This document shows positions 11,484 through 22,240 of a stretch of DNA of 64,000 bases, piece after piece. Below the pieces are notes generated by a model, which saw nothing but the letters and a program-made list of their open reading frames with translations, ran no database searches and had not been told where the DNA came from. Location: assembly GCA_003993805.1 (NCBI GenBank), contig RSEF01000006.1:31414453-31478452 (forward strand), written 5' to 3'. The translations under genes were made by a program, and so were the position numbers. How positions within the stretch are numbered: position 1 is the first letter of the stretch; each line of letters begins with the position of its first letter. This DNA is from Himantopus leucocephalus. Lineage: Eukaryota > Chordata > Aves > Charadriiformes > Recurvirostridae.

Positions 11484-13296
11484 CTCGTCTTGGTGAGTGT
11501 CATGTCTGTTCTCGTGCAACACAGTCTGCTTGGACAAATGCACCCACGCAGATCCAAAATAATGGCACAGCAGATGAATACAAGGGGCTACTCAGTTAAG
11601 TTGATGTTAAGTTTAGGTCCAATGTTTAATGAGGAAGTTTTGTTTGGAATTTGATGTGGTATCCCAAATAAAAAGCCCAGTGATCAAACTGGGCTGGTGT
11701 ACAATGCCATATCGCGTTAGCTCTTCCTGAAGCAATAGATGTGCATACTGGCATTCTTCAACCTTGTCTCGCAGGGCAAAAAAATTTCAGAGGCAGCCAC
11801 TTCTAGAGTTTCAGTTCAGGTTGCTATAAACGAGGCTGTATAGGAAATACCAGTGAGTATCCTCAGTTCAAGTTGATTTTTACCGCACTGACTTCTAGTG
11901 AAGTTCCTTCGCACCGTGAATCCCAATGCTGTTCTGTCCAGGGTTCCATTAAAATATTAGCGTTTCCCAGAATGCCTGTCGGATGAAACCTGGGATTGTA
12001 TGAGTGAATGTGTTCACTTCATTAGGAAGGTATTCACTTTGGAAATGATCCCGGCTCATTTTAAAGCAGCATTTGCATTATCTGGAAGCATTTCTTGTGG
12101 TAATCTACCTTATCTGATCTGTGGTAGATTGTTGTACAAAACCATTACAGCCATTCTTATACAATACTTCCTAAACAGGAGATACCTAAATACACTTTTA
12201 AAATCCTGTAAATAACTGCCTACAATGATATTGATACAAAATGGTCATGACAACAAAGTTTAGACAGGAATGTGATGCTGCACAAGTGACCAGTTTACTC
12301 TTTCAGAATTCATTGGAGCTGTTGTCAAAAGGAACACTTTTGTAATGAATAGTAAACTGCATGTTATGTGCCCAAAATGCTCCTATAAACCAGAAAATAT
12401 GCTTTAAGGCTAACTTTTATTATTAAGAGCCAAAAAGATATCCCTTTAACCTTCAAAAATCCATTTAAGAGATTAAAAAATCTTGAGTAATGATGATGGG
12501 GGCAAACTCAGTTGACTTATGTTGGAAATAAGCTCAGCTGAGTGGTCTTACTTCTTCTTGTGGCCTGATGACTATCTGTTATTTATTTGGGGTTTTTTAG
12601 TTTGTTTTTTTTTTTTTTGCGGGGGTGTGTTTGTGTGTGTGTATATATATATATTTTTTTTTCCCCCGAGTCCTGAGTTGAGGACTTAGTTCTTACAATG
12701 CTGTTTATAGCTTGGAATATCATTTCTGGAAGTGCTATGAAAATAAAAGTGTTAGTGATGCTTTGTCAAATACATTTCCTGGAAGAAGTATATAAATGTA
12801 AGTGCTCTGAAGAGAGCAATGAGGGAGGATGGATGTTTAGCGTATTCCCTGTTCATGTTTTAAGGAAATGAAAAAGAAATGAAGGTGTTTATAGTCTTAC
12901 AACAAGGAAAGACTTTATGAAAGGAAATTAAAAGTAATTATTGAAATTGGAGCTTAAAATGTTTTTTTCTGTTGTTTTCGAATTTACCAATGATGTGCTT
13001 CTCGGCAGTAAAAATGTATTTATCTAGTTACTTCATAATCACCTTCTATTTACTATATACTTTTTTTTTAAAAGTAATTGCTGTTTTTGTTGTGTATAAA
13101 ACATGGATGGAATAGACTTTTTGAAACAGGATTTGGGTTCAACAACACAGCAGATGTGTCACTTTGAATGTTTCTCAATGTGTGACAGAATACACCTTTT
13201 TTTTACACACGTTATGTCCTGTTGTTCTGCTCTGTCATTACTTTGCCTTCCATCAGATTTGCAGGCTTATATTTCAAATGCTGTTCTTCCATTTGA
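11484..13296. other. Start of the downstream ATRNL1 intron
   Basis: Begins at the donor site. No exon or transposon recognised before the CR1 fragment. It holds the compound microsatellite at 12605-12666. Inferred intron; the terminal exon was searched for by eye from here to the window end without success. Confidence 0.5.
12605..12666. repeat. Compound simple repeat (T)n, (TG)n, (TA)n, (T)n, (C)n
   Basis: A 14-T run is followed by GCGGGGG, an interrupted TG/GT dinucleotide run, five to six TA units, a second T run and five C. The alternating purine-pyrimidine block makes it prone to slippage and probably length-polymorphic. Confidence 0.9.
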
Positions 13297-13489
13297 GGAA
13301 TGAGGGTGGTGAGGCACTGGAACAGGTTGCCCAGAGAAGCTGTGGATGCCCCATCCCTGGAGGTGTTCAAGACCAGGCTGGATGGTCTTTGAGCAGCCTG
13401 GTCTAGTGGGAGGTGTCCCTGCCTGTGGCAGGGGGGTTGGAACTAAATGATCTTTAAGGTCCCTTCCAACCTAAACCAGTCTATGATTT
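13297..13489 (+). mobile_element. CR1 LINE 3' fragment
   Basis: About 190 bases match the 3' part of avian CR1 in + orientation. Landmarks are GAGGCACTGGAACAGGTTGC near 13311, the CCATCCCTGGAGGTGTTCAA segment near 13352, and the closing GTCCCTTCCAACCTAAACCA with a short CTATGATT tail at about 13480-13489. It is 5'-truncated, as most CR1 copies are, and has no coding capacity. Confidence 0.93.
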
Positions 13490-16400
13490 GTTATTATGGT
13501 GTTTGTCAGCCATTAGTACTCAAAAATATCTAAAATTTTTAGTCCCACAACTTTCACTTTGTTCAGGGTCAAAAGCATATAGAAATGCTTGAGGTGTGCA
13601 ACCATGCTGATTCAACCATTAGAATATATTAGATTATATTGCTGTAATTATTTTTTCTTGTGTGTAATGAATTTTGGTGCTCATGGACTGCTTTCACTGT
13701 CTGTAACCATGCATAGTCTAGGCAGAAGCTGTTATGCAAGTTTGTTGGCATACCTGTAGCTCTACTAATTCACTTCATTCCTGTCCTGCAGCACTACCTG
13801 CTGCTTCTTTCCTGGGCTTCCCGGGAGCAGATGCTGTGAACTGTGCCAAGTTATTTGAAATGATGTGGAAGCTTTGTGCGGCAGACATATGTTTGCTGTG
13901 CAGTTGGTTTCCCTTATGACCTAAGCTAGGTTAAAACAATGATATTTAGGTGGATGGAAGTAGTGTGTTCAGTAATTATGTCTTGCCAAGTAATTTTAGA
14001 ATCCTCTATTACTTGCATATATCCGTTTTCAAGCTCATTGGGATCATTCTAGAATAAAACTGATGGCGCGTCAAACATATTTGCTTAAATGATACGTCAA
14101 AGATACTGATTCTCAGTTTGCAATGAGAGACCGTGCATTTCATTTCTTGTATACATGTCTGAAATATAGGAATGAAATGCCTGTGCTGTTCTGCATTAAA
14201 TTTTCTCCAAAATCAAGAAAGCTAGTTCTTTCCATAAATAACTAGTCTACACTCTTCTGCAGTTGTTAAAGTTGGATTCCTATGTTTTTAAGATCTGAAT
14301 TTGATCAAAAGTGAGTTTTACTTGTTTCCAAGGTTTACATTAACAAATATTTTGTTGAAAAATGTCTCTGAATATTAAAAAAAAACCAAACTACTGTAAA
14401 GGTTACTCTTTTTGCAACATATGTTCTATACTTCACCTTTAGCAGCAGCTGGAAGAAAAGTCGAAACTACAGATGGGTTTTGGCCAAAGGCTATGCAAGG
14501 GAAAAACTTCTCTAGGAGAGACCATATGTCCTAGTGGAGATCTGAGTGCTCTCTACTTCCTGCAGAAAATAGTCAGAACTTTACAGACTTTCAAAAGCAT
14601 TGTTTAGTTCTAAGTGCTAATCTTATAAATATACAAATAACAGCTAGGTTGACACAATTAAACTGCTTAAAATTAATAAGTAGTTTAAGATAGGTTACAG
14701 CTAGGTTGACATGATTTAACTGGTTTAAGATAGGTTTTATACAGATTGGTCATGTAGATTTAGATAAAATATTGATAAAAATGAATTTATTGAAAAGAAA
14801 AACCCCACTATTCATTGTGACTCATGCTTTAAAAAGGGACTTTTTCAATGAAGGAATGATTTGTAGAATTAAACATCCTGAAAATCTGGAAAGTAAACAA
14901 ATGTTACCATTGTAGTAAATTAGGTGTAGCACAGTAGACCTTACATTTTCTTTTAGGCGTACGCTTTGAAGAGGATCCTAACAATTCAGTTATACTTCTC
15001 TAGAGTAGCAACTGTTTTTAAATGAAATTTTGCTTGGATTAAGGCAGAAATTAGAACCACATTATAAATTAGAATGATCCATGAAAAACATTAAGGAAGT
15101 TTAGTGGTGATAAAAATCAAATTTCTCAATTTTGGATTGACTGATAGAACATGTGGTTTCCTCATCCTTCAGTTGTCTCATTGGCTGCATTGTATCTGAG
15201 TAAGCAGATCAAAATTCAAAGGTTCAAAAAAATAGCAATTCTTTGTGCAATCCATGTCAATATGCATGCATCAATGTATGTGTGCATCAGAAATATCACC
15301 TGTTCAAGCACTTGTGGGAAGATTATAATATACAACGGACATATATGTCTTACAGATTTTATGGCACATTGGAAGCTAGAGATTAGCTGTTGTTGCTGTA
15401 GTGTCTGACCCCATGCTTTAAATAGCTTAAACTCTTCTTAATATCAAAGGAGATCTAATAATGAGAGCAGCTGCAACCAGACCTCAAGAAAGAACTAAAT
15501 TATACATCTCAAAGGGTATTGAACAAAACAAATGAGGGAAAAAAAAAAACCACAACCAGGAACAAGAGGGTAATATATAAATTACTTAATTCAGAAAAAG
15601 GTGCCAATGAATTATCAGCAGTGGAAAGCCCAAGAATAACTCCTTCAAGGTCTTCATATGGCTGTAGTGATACATTGAGCAATACAGAAAGAATAGCTTG
15701 GTAGTGTGATAAATTCTGTTAAAAGAACTGTGAACATGTCATCATTATTATTAAAGCCAACTAAATCCCACACTTTGAGGTATCGAAGTATTTTACAATA
15801 AGTTTATAAGACTCTATGTTTGCATCATTCTTGGATAAGCCCACTAAATGCTTTAAAGCACAAAGAGAAATGAGAATTTTAGAGCATTTCAAAATAATTC
15901 AGAATCAAGGGATGTAATTTCTGAATTATTTACAGGTTATGTTAATTTTACAGAACAAAATTTTCCTATCTATCAAGCAGGTAAAAGTGGTAGAACACCC
16001 AGTAAAGGTGCTTTCCTATTAAGGCAGTGAGCCTAATGGTCTCTGAAGGTATACACACATGAGTGTCTCTCTACTAAACCTTAGAGGATATCTAACATCT
16101 ATATGGCTATGACTAGGTGAGATGAATCTAACTTAATAGTTAAAAATAACACTTGGAAATTAAAATCAAGAATATACCAATTAATAGAGCAACTTCAGTG
16201 GAAATAGTTTTGTGTTAGAAGTTGTGGAATGTACATCCTGGAAGACTGCATGCAATATTCTGTTGCTATAAATATAAATGAAGATAGCAAAATTTCATGT
16301 TCCGCAGGCCACTCCAGCAGTGCTATCTGAAAGTTACTCTCTGATATCCTTGAATCGAAAGAGAATTTTCTGTAATTCTGGCCACACTAACTGTGGCGTT

Positions 16401-18337
16401 CAATCCTACTTAATCAGCAAGCTACAGTAGGATCACAGAATCAATAAAATTACCATGCCATCTGCCTTCCCTGTACTCACCATCATAATGAATAACGACT
16501 CATTAAGTGTTCTACAAGACAATTAGCTCTGGATGGGGGTTTTCGGTAACAAGGCTTTCTTGGTTCTATTTCTAATTTTCTCTGATTAAAATACAAAAAA
16601 AAAGAGAATACTTATTGTAAGAGGCACATTAATATAAACATGAAATAAGGAATCGTTTATAAAGTACTATATTTTATGGTGTTGCTTGATTGTTCTGACA
16701 CTTGGAAACAAAACCATAGGTTAGGGTTTTTCTTATGTAGAATGGGTTTACATGTGTCCCTGTCTCAGTATGCAGTGAAATAGTTGCAGACATACACCAG
16801 GGGCAAGTGAGTCCCATGAATTTCTACCTGCTACAAACACGTTCCTTGCTCAGTCCCTTCATACTTGCAAAATAACCCAATATAAAGTCAGTAGGGCTAC
16901 AAGGATAAGTAAAGATTTTCTTGTAGAAAATTGTTAAAGACGTTGATGAAAATATACTGTAATTAAGACGTACAGACAATGGTTACTGTGAGCGCATATA
17001 TTATGTGTCTTTGTGTTGAATCTCTTATGGCCTTTTTCATGTTGGAGGCTATTTACAGAATACTAAAGGAGTGAAAATGTAGGAGAAATTAATGAAAAAG
17101 TTAATAACAGAATGTAAATTGAATTATTCAGTGTGATGTACGGAATATATATTATTAAGGGCCTGTGTGTGCATGTTGAGGGTTCTAGCATTTCTCATGT
17201 ACTCAAAGGGAAAAGACAAGGGACATCCAGGGAAACATCTGAATCTGATTCTGCATTAGCAAGTATATCTCTGTGCCTACTGAAAAGCTCCTGCCTCATA
17301 GTAGCAGTGAGGGTGAACTTCAGAGGCTCGTTGGCTAAGGACCACTTTAACCCCTTGTCTTCACAGACATGCATATTCTGGTCCAGTATTTCATCTCTTA
17401 TTAGACCTTTTCTTATACTCAGAAAGAGTTAAAAAAAAAAAAAAGGGGAGGGCTTGAGGCTTGCTTCCGTTTAGAGCAGAGGGCTAGGCCAGATCATTAA
17501 TCTTGTTTGTCCTTTGTGTGGTCTCTGTTCAAACTGGAAAACAACAACTTACGAGTTCAAGAGCTGTATGCATGGTATAATGTCAGGTATGTAGTACAGT
17601 GGAGTGCTGGCAAGGTATCTGTTTTGGAATAATGCTTACACTAAGTATATATTTCACGCTATATAAATGTGGCATTAACTATTTATAGAGTATTGCACGC
17701 AGCATTTTGAGGGCATATATGGAGTAATACCTACAGACAAAAAAAGAAACCTTCAACTGAGCAAAAGAGAACCAGGGAAAAAGAAGAACTTAGCCTAGAG
17801 CAGAGGTACTGATATAAAAAGGCTTTATTTCTCTTCTTCCTTCATTTAGAACTGGGACTTTTGTTTCATATATATAGCAGGCTTTAGTCATGAGAGACCA
17901 TGAGTACTGAATGTTGGGAGAAGACAAGCAGGGGTAGAGGTAGAAATGGGAAGATATTCATAACTGGTAGGTTATTTAGACTCCTAAACATATAAACAAG
18001 AAACCTAAAAGAGATACTGCAGAAGAAAAAAGGAAACCTGTGAACAAAATGTAGGTCTAGATAAAACAAAACATAGTTCTGCATTCTGGTTTTTCCCTGC
18101 CAGTTTATTAGTCCCATCAAAGTAGTATCTGGGCATCCTACATGTGTATTTAAGTAAACACATTTCTCTACATCATTGTGTTCTTTGTTCAGTACCGGTC
18201 TGCCTCTCTAGACTGAGTGTCATCTCTCCTTCTTTATGATTTTGGAGAGAGACCATTGGCTTTTTTTCATTATTTGCTGTTTTATTGACATAAGTTTTTT
18301 ATTGATGCACCAAAGAAATAGATTTTATATTTATAGT
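13490..18337. other. Intronic sequence with one local duplication
   Basis: No exon or RNA gene recognised. The clearest structure is the duplicated block at 14641-14738. Other features are an A-run at 17429-17442 and a short alternating ATGCATGCAT run near 15262. All remaining open frames are short and featureless. Confidence 0.45.
14641..14738. repeat. Imperfect direct duplication of an about 57-bp block
   Basis: Copy 1 (14641-14697) and copy 2 (14698-14738) both begin CAGCTAGGTTGACA, continue through an ATTAAACTG/TTTAACTGG stretch, and end in TTTAAGATAGGTT. Copy 2 lacks about 16 bases present in the middle of copy 1. The two are adjacent, so this is a tandem duplication followed by a deletion, or the reverse. 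Confidence 0.85.
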
Positions 18338-19235
18338 CATAGTATCATAGAAAGGTTTGGCTTGCAATGGACCTTAAAGATCATCTAATTCCAACCCCCT
18401 ATCCATGGGCAGGGACAACTCCCCCTAGACCAGGTTACTCAAAGCCCCATCCAACCTGGCTTCCTTAGATGGTCTCGAACCAGAAGTTCTTCTATAGTGG
18501 ATGGTACCTCATTCTCATGGTCCCTGCCTTTGCCTTATGTGACTTGGGTGGTGTGGCTAGAGCACTTGCTGGTGAAGACTGAGACAAAACAGTTGTGAGT
18601 ATCTCAGCCTTGTCCATATCGCGGATGACCAGGTCTCCCGTTTCCTTTTGGAGAGGGCCCATATTTTCCCCAGTCTTCTTTTTATCACTGGTGTACCTGT
18701 ACAACCTTTTCTTGTTGCCCTGACATCCCTGGACAGATTTAACTCTATCTGGGCTTTAGCTTTCCTAACCCTGGCTGCTCAGACAATTTCTCTGTATTCC
18801 TCCCAGACTACCTGTCCTTGTTTCCACCCTCTGTAGGCCTCCTTTTTCTGTTTGAGATTGTCCAGGAGCTCCTTGTTCATCCATGCAGGCCACCTGGTGT
18901 TTTTGCCTGACTTCCTCTTTGTTGGGATGCATTGCTCCTGAGCTTGGAAGAGGTGATCCTTGAATATTAACCAGCTTTCTTGGGCCCCTCTTCCCTCCAG
19001 GGCTTTATCCCATAGTATTCTACCAAGCAGATCCCCGATGAGGCCAGAGTCTGCTCTCCTGAAGGCCAGAGTAGTGAGCGCCCTCCTCGATGCCCTAAGG
19101 ATCTTGAATTCCACCATTTCATGGTTCCTGCAGCCAAGGCTGCCTTTGAGCTTCACATTCCCCACCAGCCCCTATTTGTTGGCGAGAACAAGGTCCAGGA
19201 TGGCACCTCTCCTTGTTGGCTCCTCTATCACTTGG
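18338..19235 (-). mobile_element. CR1 LINE with ORF2 fragment, reverse-transcriptase domain deleted
   Basis: Read on the minus strand, the element starts 5'-truncated at about 19235 and encodes the part of CR1 ORF2 that lies between endonuclease and reverse transcriptase. Recognisable pieces are [39 protein letters not shown] and [13 protein letters not shown] frameshift and a TAA stop occur near 18537-18560. The frame resumes as IEELLVRDHLRK, then at about 18459-18462 joins directly to CR1 3'-UTR sequence, which ends in the tail at 18338-18350. In a full-length element these two parts are separated by the entire RT domain, so about 1.5 kb is missing (estimate from the family layout). Inactive. 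Confidence 0.92.
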
Positions 19236-21339
19236 ATAGATACGATCTAACAATACTATTTAGGTAGGTAATGTGACACTTAAACAGGGAAAGCATTATA
19301 AAAACACTGAGAAAAACCAACTTCACAATACTCCTAAGAGCTATACCCCCCCCCCCATCTTAAATAACTGGATTTCTTCTATGAAATATTGAAGAAAATC
19401 TCAATTCTTTTAATCTCTGAAGTGCCAACATGCAACTGGAAATAAGCCAGACTATGTATTACAGCAAAACTGCGTGGATGCCTAGAACTTGTGTTAAAAT
19501 ACAGGAGTGAGTAAGGCATTTTATCGGGCCGAAACCAAAGTAGGGTTTACAGTGCCAGATAATTCACCATTCCTAGAAAAAAAAACTGTCTCCGAAAAAT
19601 GTTATACATCTACGTTATACAAATGATGTTTCCATGATGGAAATCCCAGTGACAATTCACATAGCTCAGCTTGCAGAGGTGCACGGACATATTCATTTGA
19701 CCGGAAGCTCTGCAGACAAGGTGGATTATTTTAAAAGACTCAGTGAGGAAACAGATTTTTTTTTAAAGTTTACCTTTACTGTTTATACTGTGTAAAGACT
19801 GAGTTTAATCTGCCTCTCTAACCTAAGGCATATGAGAGCACTTTGTACAGAAATGTAGTTTGGGTAATTCGTCAAGGGCTACTCCACATAATTTCCACTA
19901 TGCTGCCAGTTAAATGCTTAAAAAGTAGAAAAAGTTAAAATTGTGTAAGAAAATCAAAATGGTCCTTGTAAGAGTTTAATGAGTATAACTAAAACTTAAC
20001 TCCTAATTAGTATTTTAAGCAGTAACTTCAACTTATTGACACGGAGAGATTGGTTTGTCAAGTGCCAAGGTCTCAAAAGTAAAATCTGGAGTTCTTTTTA
20101 GTTAAACTGGAGATGCTTAGCAAAATAGCTCTTTAAGACTTGGTAGAAACTGAAAGAATCTATTCTGAAGATCATCTTACTGAAGGAGTTGCTCTCTTTT
20201 AAATAGAAAGGCCTATTTTTGGAGTGACTATTTTCTGCTTAATTCCATTCTTCCGCACTGCATCAAATGAAGTAGCAGACTGTGTTTATAGTATTGACAC
20301 TGTGAAAAGAACACAGTGGTAAGTGGCAGATGGTGCTGATGATTACTTAAAAAATATTTATGGCAATAGCAAAAACAAAGTAGATAATAAGACCCAGTAG
20401 CCACCCCCCCACNCCCCCCCCCCCCCCAGCCCAAACCCAAAGCAATTATTTTTGCAACCTGCAGGGTAAAGTCTACCTGAAAAGCGCTGAGGTTCTTAGC
20501 ATAGTAAGCTTTGTGAGCGATGAAGAATGAGGTGGTTATTGATTTTGTCTGGTCTTTTAAAGAATTTTAGGTGGTTCTGTTGTGAATTAGTTTTTACATC
20601 ATTCTAGCCATAGAATCTTGATTCCTTTATATGCTGAAGAATTTATTTGAAAAGGGCATAAGTACTTTAATATGAAGAACATGCAGTATAATGTTAGCAA
20701 TGTGTCTTCCACAAATCTTGGCAAAAGTAACTTATTGATTGGACAGTAAAAACTGCATACTATAGAGCTATCAACTGGAGAAAAAAAAAAAAGAAAATAG
20801 AAGAGAACAGAGGAGTTAGAATTGGTTTTATACAACTGGCTTTCCTGCACTAGAGGGACTCCATAAAATGAGACATATTAATAAAAGCTGTTAAATACTA
20901 TGAACATTTCTTTGACAACTAGTTATTCATTGTTCAAACCAAAGTTGTCACTGTTCCTCCAGAGTATCAGAAATAGGCTTTTTGGGGGTGCTTTTGCAGC
21001 TTTAATTGCACAAAGCGGACTGAAAGAATGTCTGACAAGGCTGTAAAAGTTCTGAACACTGTGAAATGTAAGTACAGTCGTGTACATCTCCTCGGCTGTT
21101 CATGGGGGTTGGCTGAGCCATTTTCAGGTTGCATCCAGATGGCACTTTGGTGATTTCATCTCCCCACTCGTCATGGGGAATAGAGAGGCAATGACAGGAG
21201 CTCATGGTCCTAAGCTTCTGGCTGTGAACGGGCGCACTAGAGCCCAAACCTTCAAACCGAATACTAACTTGGAAAGAAACCTCAACCATACCTGCCTGCT
21301 GACTGTCGCCTGAAGTACTCAGGAGTTATCCTATTTTCA
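19236..21339. other. Intronic sequence with two C-runs
   Basis: No exon or transposon recognised. It contains C-runs at 19346-19356 and 20402-20428, an uncalled base at 20413, and an A-run at 20780-20791. The GC-richer patch at 21080-21310 supports overlapping open frames on both strands with no recognisable domain. Confidence 0.45.
20402..20428. repeat. Poly-C tract with one uncalled base
   Basis: Mostly C with isolated A, and an N at 20413. The minus strand is therefore a long G-run, capable in principle of G-quadruplex formation. The N probably reflects a base-calling problem in the homopolymer. Confidence 0.85.
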
Positions 21340-22240
21340 TCCTGGTGTCTGTCACCCACAATGTTTTAACACAGCAATCACATCTCTCTACCACCTTCAT
21401 TTTGCCAGGCTAAGGCAAATGAGGTCTGCTTTAAACATGTCCTTCAGTCTTCTGAACGCCTTTGTAGCACTGTCCCAGTTTCAGCTTCAGTTCAGCTTTT
21501 TTTACCTTGCATGGCCAGGTTGTACTCAGAGTGCTATGTGATGTCCCATCTGGCCTTGCCCAATGGCACTAACATTTCCTTGCTGTATCCCATTTAACTT
21601 TTACTTTTTTTAAACAATTACCCCCCCTTACAACTCAGTCATTCTGTGGCCATCTTCTTACATCCCTGCCTTTCTTCTCTTCCTCAAACAGTGAACTTCT
21701 GGTGCATAAGTTTCTGCTTGTTCCCCAAATACATAGCTTTGAATTTTGCACTGTTGAATCTGAGTACATTTATATTCCTCAAGTTCTGAAGGTCATGCAC
21801 CTCTTTCTGGTTTATATTCTACTCCTTCTCTGTGTTGATGATACATACCAATTTTTGTCATGACTGAATTTCAGCAGCATACTCCTACTTTTATGCCAAG
21901 CTCTTTAATGAAAATATTAAAAAAAGACTACTTAAAACATTGATACTTGTTGCCATGCTATACCTTCAAGCAGCCACCTCCTTCCTCTTCAAAAGTAGTT
22001 TTCTCTCCTGCATGCATTGTCCATTCTCCATAACTCCTGTACTAATCTCTCATCTTTTGTGTCTGTTGATAATTTCCCACAGTATAAGATACGTTTCAGA
22101 AATCTAGATAATCTTCTGCATGTTCTTACGCAGATTATCAGGTAACTTATTGTAGAAAACCATCAGGTTGGTCTGGCACAATCTTTGATGAAATGTTGAT
22201 GCATTTTGACCTATTTTCCATTTACCTGCCTTTAATTATT
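21340..22240 (-). mobile_element. Ancient, degenerate CR1-type LINE, reverse-transcriptase region
   Basis: Read on the minus strand, blocks appear in the order expected for a CR1 RT domain. A TTCATCAAAG...TGCCAGACCAACCTGAT block (about 22160-22195) corresponds to the conserved GF-KGK-C-TNL segment. A CTAGATTTC block near 22100 matches the YLDFSKAF region. A TTTAATATTTTCATTAAAGA stretch near 21920 matches FNIFI-D. The catalytic F-A-D-D region is degraded to F-S-H-D at 21857-21868. Further on are the GCATGACCT/TATTTGGGG region, a TGGGCAAGGCCAGATGGGAC block near 21550, and CCTTAGCCTGGCAAAATGAA near 21410. Numerous indels and stops show it is long dead. The ends are uncertain by about 50 bases. 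The pattern resembles the old CR1 lineages shared by reptiles and birds, not young avian copies. Confidence 0.7.

Noticed and set aside
16431..16450. GATCACAGAATCAATAAAAT as a CR1 tail or polyadenylation site
   Set aside because: Too short to distinguish from chance, and no CR1 body or transcript-end context adjoins it.
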